Below are positions 18,349 through 26,183 of a stretch of 64,000 nucleotides of DNA, piece by piece; position 1 is the stretch's first letter, and the number at the start of each line of letters is the position of its first letter. Made by a program: the position numbers and the translations under genes. Under the pieces are notes generated by a model, which saw only the letters and a program-made list of their open reading frames with translations, had not been told where the DNA came from and did not search any database. The DNA is from an uncultured Bacteroidota bacterium (lineage in GTDB: Bacteria; Bacteroidota; Bacteroidia; Flavobacteriales; Flavobacteriaceae), in contig CACJNF010000002.1 of assembly GCA_902594745.1 (NCBI GenBank), positions 62,001 through 126,000 of the forward strand, read 5' to 3'.

Positions 18349-19347
18349 TTAGTTTAAGTTTGAGTAGTCGTTTATAATTGTTTCAATTATTTTTTTGGAT
18401 TCATCTTTGTATTTTATTTCTAACACTTTTGGGGACTCAATCCAATCAGAGATAATATCTATATTTTTTTTTGAGAACCTATCAATTACTGTTACTCCTT
18501 CTTTTTTTAGTGCTGCAGCATTAAACTGCTGCTCTATTTGACCTTCAACAGGAACAACAATCATAGGCTTACCTAGAAATATTGCTTCTGAGGTTGTAGC
18601 AAATCCACCAGCACATACAATTCCATAACAAGAAGCAAATTTATTCAAAAATAAATCTTCGGAAAGAGGTTCAACATTTACACCAGATATTGTTTCTTTT
18701 TTGTCTGCATCAAGAGAAAAAATTGTCCACGTTTTCTTTATATGTAATTGATTAATAATCTCAATTAAATTTGAAGGAGAGTAAGTGGGTAAATAGACAA
18801 TTATTTCATCACTATTTGTTACTTTCAAATCTCTAATTTTATTTCTAATTATTGGAAAAAAAATCCTGTCTGTATATTTTTTATAATGATATCCATATCC
18901 AAGTTTAGTGGGTATTATATAATTTATTGCCCATAAAACAAGCCTATTATAATTCTTTGGTCTAGGAGTGTTCTTAAGACTCATGGAATATTGGTTTGTT
19001 AATTCAAAACACTTTACATTATTAAATTTTGCAGACCATGCAGAAACTGGTTCAAAATCATTTATTATTAAATCATATTTTTTTACAGGACATGATAAAA
19101 TCTCTTTTAATAATCTAAAATAATTATTTAGAAAAACAGTTTTCAGCCAATTAACTGATCCATTATCGGTATAGAAAAAAGTAACACCTGTAAAATGTTT
19201 GATGGGTTTTTCTTCTAGTAAAAAGTCATTTTTAGGGCCACTTGTAATTATTTCAAGTTCAGCTACTTCTTTTATTTTTGGAATAATATTTTGAGCTCTT
19301 GCTAAATGGCCATTACCTGTAGTTTGTATTGCATATAGAATTTTCAT
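18349..19347 (-). CDS. MurG/MJ1255-like glycosyltransferase
   Basis: 332 residues, ATG start. GT-B glycosyltransferase: N-terminal TGNGHLARAQNI (about 11-22) and C-terminal VCAGGFATTSEAIFLGKPMI (about 248-267) correspond to the acceptor and UDP-sugar binding signatures of the MurG/MJ1255 group. Cytoplasmic or membrane-associated, sugar and acceptor unknown; a lipid or cell-surface glycan is likely. It overlaps the upstream LpxH-like phosphoesterase by four bases (19344-19347), so the pair is translationally coupled and possibly acts in one glycolipid pathway. Confidence 0.8.
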   Translation of the reverse strand: MKILYAIQTTGNGHLARAQNIIPKIKEVAELEIITSGPKNDFLLEEKPIKHFTGVTFFYTDNGSVNWLKTVFLNNYFRLLKEILSCPVKKYDLIINDFEPVSAWSAKFNNVKCFELTNQYSMSLKNTPRPKNYNRLVLWAINYIIPTKLGYGYHYKKYTDRIFFPIIRNKIRDLKVTNSDEIIVYLPTYSPSNLIEIINQLHIKKTWTIFSLDADKKETISGVNVEPLSEDLFLNKFASCYGIVCAGGFATTSEAIFLGKPMIVVPVEGQIEQQFNAAALKKEGVTVIDRFSKKNIDIISDWIESPKVLEIKYKDESKKIIETIINDYSNLN

Positions 19348-20183
19348 TTATCATTAAGGATTTTGAACTCTTCTATCATGTCTTTGTAAAGCTCCTTAGT
19401 TGTCATCTCAACTCTTGATCCTTCATCATTATTGAAATTAGATTCAGTTCGAGTGTGATTATATATAGACCATTTATTATCTACATATTCTAAAGATGAT
19501 AAACTCTCTAACCAGTCTCCTGAATTCATGTAAATAATTTCATCACCATCTACATCAAAGGATTCAATTTTTGGAGTATGAATATGTCCCAAGACCACGT
19601 ATTTATAGCCATTTTTATGAGCTGTTTCAGCAGCTATTCTTTCAAAATTGCTAAAATACTGGACAGCAGTTTTTACGTGAGCTTTAATAGCTTTAGAGAA
19701 ATTTAATCTTTTACCTCCAAGAGGTTTAATTATTTTTTTATTCAGCCAGCTATTGAACATTATCATATAGTCATAAACAAATCCTGCAAATTTAGTTATC
19801 CATTGTGTCTGAATAGAAAAATCAAAAACATCACCATGAAAAATCCAGACTTTTCCTTCATCAGTATCTAATACTACTTGATTAACAATTTGAAAGTTTT
19901 GAATTTTATAATTTAAAAACTTCCTTAATAGCTCGTCATGATTACCAACTACATAATGGATTTCTTTACCCTGAGATATTAGATCTAGAAAGTATTTTAC
20001 AACTTTCATATGAGAGTTTGGCCAATACTTTTTATTGAATAATAAAATATCTACAAAATCTCCATTGATTACAATTTTTTTTGCATCAATTGTTTTTAAA
20101 TATGACAAAACTTCATCAGCTTCAGAGCCATAGGTCCCAAGGTGTAAATCCGAGATAACTAGTATGTCTATATTACGTTTCAC
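19344..20183 (-). CDS. LpxH-like metallophosphoesterase
   Basis: 279 residues from a GTG start at 20183. Calcineurin-like fold: SDLHLG (Asp12, His14), NGDFVD (Asp42), GNHDE (80-84), HGDVFD (from His116) and GHIH (199-202) give the full two-metal set. The length and HGDVFD motif fit the UDP-2,3-diacylglucosamine diphosphatase (LpxH) relatives in Bacteroidota, which act in lipid A synthesis, though paralogues exist. A perfect -7 box (TAAATTTG) ends only seven bases before the GTG, so the mRNA may be leaderless. Co-transcribed with the glycosyltransferase. Confidence 0.8.
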   Translation of the reverse strand: MKRNIDILVISDLHLGTYGSEADEVLSYLKTIDAKKIVINGDFVDILLFNKKYWPNSHMKVVKYFLDLISQGKEIHYVVGNHDELLRKFLNYKIQNFQIVNQVVLDTDEGKVWIFHGDVFDFSIQTQWITKFAGFVYDYMIMFNSWLNKKIIKPLGGKRLNFSKAIKAHVKTAVQYFSNFERIAAETAHKNGYKYVVLGHIHTPKIESFDVDGDEIIYMNSGDWLESLSSLEYVDNKWSIYNHTRTESNFNNDEGSRVEMTTKELYKDMIEEFKILNDK

Positions 20184-20190
20184 TAGTTTG

Positions 20191-20198
20191 CAAATTTA
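20191..20198 (-). promoter_or_regulatory. possible -7 box of the metallophosphoesterase gene
   Basis: TAAATTTG on the minus strand matches the Bacteroidetes TAnnTTTG consensus and lies seven bases before the GTG start at 20183. No good TTG element is seen about 19 bases upstream, so this is tentative. Confidence 0.3.
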
Positions 20199-20228
20199 CT
20201 TAAAGATTATAATTTGAGATAATTAATA

Positions 20229-20444
20229 TTAAAGCTTATCGACATACTCTTTGAACGAAACACCATGTACGCGCTTAAAATTATTATCAAACTCTTGTTT
20301 TGATTTAAAACCAGATAACGCCCAAATTTTATTTATAGAGGTTGGGTCCTTTGAAGTTAAGGATTTAGCCAAAGAAACAGCATAGTTAACTTTGGATCGG
20401 TTTATCTTTAGGTTAATCTTTTCGATAACTGGTTTAATAGTCAA
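20229..20444 (-). CDS. 71-residue AraC-type C-terminal helix-turn-helix protein
   Basis: 71 residues from a TTG at 20444, directly after an in-frame TAG, so no longer form is possible. The C-terminal half (ALSGFKSKQEFDNNFKRVHG, then VSFKEYVDKL) matches the second helix-turn-helix and end of AraC-family regulators (GF-x-S-x-x-F-x-x-x-FK-x-x-x-G-x-S-x-x-EY). There is no sensor domain and the first helix-turn-helix is only partial. It is either a minimal DNA-binding protein or a remnant of a longer regulator. The minus-strand neighbours are SCP2 (upstream) and the phosphoesterase (downstream). Start and function are uncertain. Confidence 0.5.
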   Translation of the reverse strand: MTIKPVIEKINLKINRSKVNYAVSLAKSLTSKDPTSINKIWALSGFKSKQEFDNNFKRVHGVSFKEYVDKL

Positions 20445-20500
20445 CTAAATGTATGAAAAAAATCAAATCAGTTCACAAAATCCTAAAAAAAGATAGGTTG

Positions 20501-20794
20501 TTACATAAAAGCCTGAAGCTTCATTGCAAGTCCCTGATCACCCTTAATTTTGAGTTTTCCACTCATAACTGCCATCATTGGGTTGATCTTACCATTTTGG
20601 AGATCCTCCATTAAAGAACCTGCCATAATGATAGTACAATCAGCCTCCATATCTTCTAATAAAATTTTATTTTCAGATCCAGTCCCATCGATACAGATAG
20701 AGTTACCATCAATCTCAAACTTAATAACACCTCCTATTGGAGCTGCATTTTTTGCTTTTGATTGAAAATTTGAAAGTATGTTTTCTTTGTCCAT
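20501..20794 (-). CDS. SCP2 sterol-binding domain protein
   Basis: 97 residues, ATG start. A single SCP2 domain covers the whole protein (GGVIKFEIDGNSICIDGTGS, then the C-terminal GKLKIKGDQGLAMKLQAFM). SCP2 domains form a hydrophobic pocket that carries fatty acyl-CoAs or other lipids. Cytoplasmic. It is divergent from the beta-oxidation gene at 20864, with 69 bases between starts, which supports a role in handling acyl-CoA intermediates. Confidence 0.88.
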   Translation of the reverse strand: MDKENILSNFQSKAKNAAPIGGVIKFEIDGNSICIDGTGSENKILLEDMEADCTIIMAGSLMEDLQNGKINPMMAVMSGKLKIKGDQGLAMKLQAFM

Positions 20795-20863
20795 AGTTAT
20801 ATCTTAATGTTGTAAAGTTAGTAATTAAAATAATTTATTTAGATTAGCAGATATTATAAAAAA

Positions 20864-23248
20864 ATGAATTTTAAAGTTAAAAAAGCCGCTGTTCTTGGTT
20901 CTGGTGTAATGGGTTCAGGAATTGCTTGTCATCTTGCAAATGTTGGGATAGATGTTTTAATGCTCGATATTCAGCCTAAAGACAAATCAATAAAAAATAG
21001 GAATATAGTTGCCGATGATGCATTAAATAACGCAATTAAGTCCAAGCCTAATCCACTATACAAAAAAGAATATGCATCAAGAATAACAACAGGTAATTTC
21101 GATGATGATTTTGAAAAAATAAAAGATGCAGACTGGATTATTGAAGTTGTTGTTGAAAATTTAGAAATTAAAAAAACAATTTTTGAAAAGGTTGAAAAAT
21201 ATAAGTCTGACGGTGCTTTTGTAACTTCTAATACTTCTAGTATTCCAATATCTCTTTTGTGCGAGGGAAGATCAGATAGCTTTAAATCACTGTTTTGTGG
21301 AACGCATTTTTTCAATCCTCCCAGATATTTAAGACTATTCGAAGTTATTCCTCAAACTAAAACTGACCCTAAGTTAGTTTCATTTTTGATGGAATTTGGA
21401 GATGTAATACTTGGAAAGCAAACAGTACTTTGTAAAGATACTCCTGGATTTATTGGAAACAGAATTGGTGTAATGTGTGGTATAAAATCATCTCAGTTAA
21501 CAGAAAAATACAATTTTAAAATTGAAGAAGTTGATTTGATGACAGGCAGTGTTATAGGTCTTCCTAATTCTGGAACATTCAGATTACAAGATTTGGTTGG
21601 ACTAGATACAAGTGACAACGTTACTAACTTTTTGGTAAACAATGTAAATAATGACACATTTTACAGTAAACTAAAAGATCAACCTGAAAATAAATCTTTC
21701 AAATTTTTAATTGAAAATAAGTTTTTTGGAAACAAATCTGGTAAAGGATACTATGAGAAAACTAAGGAAAAAGATGAAAATGGCAGGTCTGTTATTAAAG
21801 CTCTTGACCTTGAAACAAATGAATATAGAAAATCAATTAAACCTAATTTACCTGAAATTAAAGAAGCAAAATCTATAGAGTTATTTGATAGAAGATTAAA
21901 GTTTTTAGTTGAGGGTGATTCAAACGTTAATAAATTTTATAAAGAATATTTTTCATGTATACTGTCATATTCTGCTATGAGTATTCCAGAAATTGCAGAT
22001 GATTATTATCAAATAGATGACGCAATAAGAACTGGCTACGCATGGAGCTATGGTCCATTTGAAATATGGGATAATCTTGGAATTGAAACTGGAATTGAAA
22101 TGATAAAAAGCTGTGGTGAAGAAGTTCCAAATTGGATCACAGATATGTCTGCCTCTGGAGCAGAATCATTCTACAAATTTGAAGATGGGAAAAAGAAATT
22201 TTATGATGTTAATTCTAAGAAATATATAAATGTTCCAAGCTCTGAGAATCATTACATACTCGATGCATTTAGAGAAAATAAACAGATTTTAAGAAATCCA
22301 GAGTGTACCGTGCATGACATAGGAGATGGTGTTATGTGTATTGAATTTCAGACAAAAGGAAATTCTATAGGAGAGGGAATAGCTAAAGGAATAAATGAGG
22401 CAATTGATATTGCTGAAAGAGATGGCTGGAATGGAATAGTAATTGGTAATAATGACAAACAGTTCTCTGTTGGAGCTAACCTTATGAATATGGGTATGAT
22501 GGCTATGCAGAAGAACTTTGATGAAATAGAAAAGTTTCTTGTAGGGTTCCAAAAGATATTGATGAGGATGAGGACATGTAATGTACCTGTTGTTTCTGCA
22601 ACTCATGGATTTGTTATGGGTGGAGGACTTGAAGTTTCAATACATTGTGATGCTGGTATTCATGCTTCAGAGTCATATATTGGTCTTGTTGAGGCTGGAG
22701 TTGGACTTATACCTGGTGGAGGTGGAACAAAAGAAATGGCAATGAGGGCATCTGATTCATTTAATTCAGGAGATGTAAAAATGCCTTCATTAATTGATCA
22801 TTTTAAATCAATCGCAATGGGATCAGTATCCATGTCAGCTCACGAGGCTTATGATCTTCACTATCTTCTCCCAGAGAGAGATTTTATTTGTATGAATCGT
22901 ATGAGAAATATTAGCATGGCGAAAGGAAAAGTATTAAGTCTAAAAACAGGTTATATACCTCCTTCATCAAGACAAGACATTGAAGTTTTAGGAAGATCAG
23001 GATTATCAACATTATACTCTGCAATAAATGAATTCAGACTTGGAAACTACATGTCTGACTATGATGTAGAAGTATCCAGAAAAATAGCTTATGTTATGTG
23101 TGGAGGAGATTTAACGTATTCTCAGAATGTTAGTGAAGAATACCTTCTTGATCTTGAAAGAGAAAACTTCATGAGTCTACTTGGAAATCAAAAAACATTA
23201 GATAGAATTCAGCATATGCTGATGACAAAAAAACCATTAAGAAATTAA
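20864..23248 (+). CDS. 3-hydroxyacyl-CoA dehydrogenase / enoyl-CoA hydratase fusion
   Basis: 794 residues, ATG start. The NAD-binding 3-hydroxyacyl-CoA dehydrogenase part comes first (AAVLGSGVMGSGIACHLANV at about 8-27; THFFNPPRYLRLFEVIP), followed by its C-terminal helical domain and, near the C-terminus, an enoyl-CoA hydratase/crotonase domain (VSATHGFVMGGGLEVSIHCD, LVEAGVGLIPGGGGTKEMA). This is the reverse of the E. coli FadB/FadJ order, as usual in Bacteroidota. It catalyses two consecutive steps of fatty acid beta-oxidation. The thiolase gene follows two bases later, so the pair is one operon. Confidence 0.92.
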   Translation: MNFKVKKAAVLGSGVMGSGIACHLANVGIDVLMLDIQPKDKSIKNRNIVADDALNNAIKSKPNPLYKKEYASRITTGNFDDDFEKIKDADWIIEVVVENLEIKKTIFEKVEKYKSDGAFVTSNTSSIPISLLCEGRSDSFKSLFCGTHFFNPPRYLRLFEVIPQTKTDPKLVSFLMEFGDVILGKQTVLCKDTPGFIGNRIGVMCGIKSSQLTEKYNFKIEEVDLMTGSVIGLPNSGTFRLQDLVGLDTSDNVTNFLVNNVNNDTFYSKLKDQPENKSFKFLIENKFFGNKSGKGYYEKTKEKDENGRSVIKALDLETNEYRKSIKPNLPEIKEAKSIELFDRRLKFLVEGDSNVNKFYKEYFSCILSYSAMSIPEIADDYYQIDDAIRTGYAWSYGPFEIWDNLGIETGIEMIKSCGEEVPNWITDMSASGAESFYKFEDGKKKFYDVNSKKYINVPSSENHYILDAFRENKQILRNPECTVHDIGDGVMCIEFQTKGNSIGEGIAKGINEAIDIAERDGWNGIVIGNNDKQFSVGANLMNMGMMAMQKNFDEIEKFLVGFQKILMRMRTCNVPVVSATHGFVMGGGLEVSIHCDAGIHASESYIGLVEAGVGLIPGGGGTKEMAMRASDSFNSGDVKMPSLIDHFKSIAMGSVSMSAHEAYDLHYLLPERDFICMNRMRNISMAKGKVLSLKTGYIPPSSRQDIEVLGRSGLSTLYSAINEFRLGNYMSDYDVEVSRKIAYVMCGGDLTYSQNVSEEYLLDLERENFMSLLGNQKTLDRIQHMLMTKKPLRN

Positions 23249-23250
23249 TT

Positions 23251-24420
23251 ATGGAAGCATACATAGTCGCTGGTTATAGATCAGCAGTTGGAAAAGCAAA
23301 AAGAGGTGGCTTTAAAAATTATAGAACCGATGATCTTGCAGTTGATGTTATAAAACATCTTGCGTCACAAGTCCCAGAACTTGATACAACAAAAGTTGAT
23401 GATGTTATAGTAGGATGTGCTAATCCTGAGGGTGAACAAGGACTTCAAGTAGCAAGACTAATATCTGCTAGAGCTCTTGGAAAAGAAGTCCCAGGTGTAA
23501 CAATTAATAGGTATTGTGCTTCAGGTCTTGAGGCTATATCTATGGCTGTTAGTAAAGTAAGAGCTGGATTTGGACATATTTTTGTTGCTGGAGGGATTGA
23601 AAGTATGAGTCTAATCCCAATGACTGGATACAAATTGTCACCAAGTTACAAGGCAAATCTTGATAATATGAATTATCATATTGGAATGGGACACACAGCT
23701 GAAGCTGTTGCTGAAAAATATAAAATATCAAGAGAGGCTTCAGATCAATTTTCTTATGAGTCTCACCAAAAGGCAGCTAGTGCAATTGAAAAGGGATTGT
23801 TTAAAGATGAGATTGTTCCAGTTACTGTTGAAGAAGTATTTGTCCAGGATGGAAAGAAAGTATCTAAATCTCACACGGTTGATATGGATGAGGGAGTTAG
23901 AAGAGAAACAACAGTTGAAGCTTTAGCTAAATTAAGACCTGCTTTCAAACTTGGAGGTATAGTTACTGCTGGTAGCTCATCTCAAATGTCTGACGGTGCT
24001 GCTTTTGTTTTAGTTATGTCTGAGGAGATGGTTAAACAGCTAGGAGTTAAACCAATTGCAAGGATGGTAACTTGTACTTCAGGAGGAGTAGATCCTTTAT
24101 ACATGGGAATAGGACCTGTTGAAGCAATCCCAAAGGCTTTAAGTCAGGCAGGGTTAAAATTATCTGATATAGAACAGACAGAATTAAATGAAGCTTTCGC
24201 TTGTCAAGCTCTAGCTGTAATCCAGGAAAGTGGTTTAAATCCTGACACTGTAAATGTTAATGGTGGAGCAATTGCTCTTGGTCATCCTTTAGGTTGTACT
24301 GGTGCAAAACTTTCAATACAATTACTTAATGAGATGAAAAGAAGAAATCAAAAGTATGGAATGGTTACTGCTTGTGTTGGAGGAGGTCAAGGAATTGCAG
24401 GTATTTACGAGAGACTCTAA
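23251..24420 (+). CDS. acetyl-CoA acyltransferase (thiolase)
   Basis: 389 residues, ATG start. Final beta-oxidation step: cleaves 3-ketoacyl-CoA with CoA. Catalytic residues are the nucleophile Cys89 (INRYCASGLEA), His345 (ALGHPLGCTGAK) and Cys375 (CVGGGQG). Length and NRYCASG motif favour the FadA/FadI-like degradative class over the biosynthetic PhaA type. Operon partner of the dehydrogenase/hydratase fusion. Its stop codon overlaps that of umuD by four bases (CTAA, 24417-24420). Confidence 0.92.
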   Translation: MEAYIVAGYRSAVGKAKRGGFKNYRTDDLAVDVIKHLASQVPELDTTKVDDVIVGCANPEGEQGLQVARLISARALGKEVPGVTINRYCASGLEAISMAVSKVRAGFGHIFVAGGIESMSLIPMTGYKLSPSYKANLDNMNYHIGMGHTAEAVAEKYKISREASDQFSYESHQKAASAIEKGLFKDEIVPVTVEEVFVQDGKKVSKSHTVDMDEGVRRETTVEALAKLRPAFKLGGIVTAGSSSQMSDGAAFVLVMSEEMVKQLGVKPIARMVTCTSGGVDPLYMGIGPVEAIPKALSQAGLKLSDIEQTELNEAFACQALAVIQESGLNPDTVNVNGGAIALGHPLGCTGAKLSIQLLNEMKRRNQKYGMVTACVGGGQGIAGIYERL

Positions 24421-24851
24421 ATTTTTTTAATAACGTAAGTTACTATTCCCCATACTATAAATTCATTTTCGTCTGTAACCTTTATCGGTTCATACTTATC
24501 GTTTTCTGGTACTAAATATATATGATCCTTCTCAATCTTTAATCTCTTTACCGTGAATTCTCCATTAAGATAACAGACAGCAATTTTATTATTTTTTAAC
24601 TCTTCGCTTCTATCGATTACAAGAATATCTCCATCATCAAGCCCTGCATTTTTCATTGATTCACCTGAAACTTTAGCATAAAAAGTTGACTCTTTATTTT
24701 TTACTACAACTTTTTCAATACTAATTCTTGATTCCTCGAAATCACTAGCAGGAGAGGGAAAACCAGCCGAAATACCCTCTTCAATAAATATATTTTTAAT
24801 AGACTCTTTATCAGTAGGTTTAAATATTCTAATATTATTCTCTTTATTCAT
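24417..24851 (-). CDS. umuD: UmuD-like DNA polymerase V autoproteolytic subunit
   Basis: 144 residues, ATG start. S24 peptidase fold: the self-cleavage site is Ala29-Gly30 (SAGFPSPAS), the nucleophile is Ser65 (SGESM) and the general base is Lys102 (FTVKRL); the 37-residue spacing equals that of E. coli UmuD. RecA filaments would trigger its cleavage, after which it joins UmuC in translesion synthesis. It lies one base after umuC and is the second gene, so the order is reversed relative to E. coli umuDC. Confidence 0.93.
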   Translation of the reverse strand: MNKENNIRIFKPTDKESIKNIFIEEGISAGFPSPASDFEESRISIEKVVVKNKESTFYAKVSGESMKNAGLDDGDILVIDRSEELKNNKIAVCYLNGEFTVKRLKIEKDHIYLVPENDKYEPIKVTDENEFIVWGIVTYVIKKI

Positions 24852-24852
24852 T

Positions 24853-26112
24853 CTACTTTACAATTAATATTTCGTCAATTTCAGTAGTATAGTTTCTAGA
24901 AAGCTTTTGCCTTTTCATTTTCCAAATTCTTTTTTGATCTTGACTTGCAAGTCTTACCTTATACAGTCCATATTTGGTATCAATTGTATCGATACTCTTC
25001 ATGAGCTTTTTCTGTTTTTCAATATCTCTATCAAATAAACTAAACTGATGATTTGATTCTGGAGATAACCCCATCAATATTATACCTGCTTTTTTATATG
25101 ATTTGTTTTTAGAGTAAATCTTTTTTAGAAGCTTTACTGCAAATTTGCTAATCTCGATACTTGAACTAGTAGAGAATGGTAGTGATCCTGTCAGGCTATA
25201 ATGATATCTTTCATTATTATTTTTAAATGGATTACTCCTAATAAAAACACAAATCATATTACATTCACTCTTTTGATTTCTTAGTTTTTTAGAAGCAACA
25301 ACTGAATATGTTGTGATTCTTTCAATTAAATCTTCAAGTGATGAAATATCAGACTCAAAGCTTCTAGTTGTTGCAATAGATTTTTTCTCAATTTTTGTTT
25401 CTTCAATATCAAGTGTAGGAGAACCTTCAAGCTCTTTTTTTAGTTTTAGGCCGATTATACTCATATTTTTTTTAACCCATTGATCAGGAAGATTTATAAA
25501 GTCAATTCCGGACTTAACATTTATGTTTGATAGCTTCTTTTCATTTTGTAATCCAATACCCCAAATATCACCAGTAGATATTTTTTCTAAAGCTTCTAGA
25601 CGTTTTTTATTACTATTAATTGAATAAAACCCCTTAGTAATATCAGGGCTTTTTTTCGCAATTCTATTTGCAATTTTAGCAAGCGATTTAGTCGGAGCTA
25701 ATCCGATTGAGACAGGAATACCAGTCCACTTCCATACAGTACCTATAATCTCTTTACATTTCTTATCAGCTTCATCCTCAGTAAAACCATTGAATCTTAA
25801 AAATGCTTCATCAATACTGTAAATCTCTACATCTGGAACAAAACGGGATATTATAGACATAACCCTATTGCTCATATCCCCATACAGTGAAAAATTTGAT
25901 GAGAATATCTCAACTTTATTTTTTTGAAAGACTTCTTTGAATTTAAATGCAGGTGCTCCCATAGGAATCCCAAGATCTTTAGCCTCATTACTTCTTGCTA
26001 TTACACAACCATCATTATTTGAAAGAATGACAATTGGTTTTTCATTTAAGTGTGGTTGAAAAACTCTTTCACATGAAGCATAAAAATTATTACAATCTAT
26101 TAGGGCAAACAT
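24853..26112 (-). CDS. umuC: Y-family DNA polymerase, UmuC type
   Basis: 419 residues, ATG start. Catalytic subunit of DNA polymerase V. Active-site residues are Asp6 (MFALIDCNNFYASCE) and Asp101-Glu102 (YSIDEAFL); NNDGCVIARSNEAK and the helix-hairpin region (TGDIWGIGLQNEKKLSN) follow, then the little finger domain (RSFESDIS) and a UmuC-type C-terminus. Length matches E. coli UmuC (422). First gene of a two-gene unit divergent from sucA. No LexA-type operator could be recognised in the 71-base gap, so SOS control is an open question. Confidence 0.95.
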   Translation of the reverse strand: MFALIDCNNFYASCERVFQPHLNEKPIVILSNNDGCVIARSNEAKDLGIPMGAPAFKFKEVFQKNKVEIFSSNFSLYGDMSNRVMSIISRFVPDVEIYSIDEAFLRFNGFTEDEADKKCKEIIGTVWKWTGIPVSIGLAPTKSLAKIANRIAKKSPDITKGFYSINSNKKRLEALEKISTGDIWGIGLQNEKKLSNINVKSGIDFINLPDQWVKKNMSIIGLKLKKELEGSPTLDIEETKIEKKSIATTRSFESDISSLEDLIERITTYSVVASKKLRNQKSECNMICVFIRSNPFKNNNERYHYSLTGSLPFSTSSSIEISKFAVKLLKKIYSKNKSYKKAGIILMGLSPESNHQFSLFDRDIEKQKKLMKSIDTIDTKYGLYKVRLASQDQKRIWKMKRQKLSRNYTTEIDEILIVK

Positions 26113-26183
26113 GATACAAAAATCTAAAAATTATTAAGAAACATAAAAAACAAGTTGTAATTTTATTAACTATATAAAACTTG

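Noticed and set aside
22289..22606. 105-residue minus-strand reading frame inside the beta-oxidation gene
   Set aside because: It is antisense to a conserved enzyme, lacks a domain pattern and is a shadow.
24417..26112. umuCD as a mobile element
   Set aside because: Flanking genes are chromosomal housekeeping genes, the stop overlap with thiolase is of the local type, and there are no inverted repeats or integrase.
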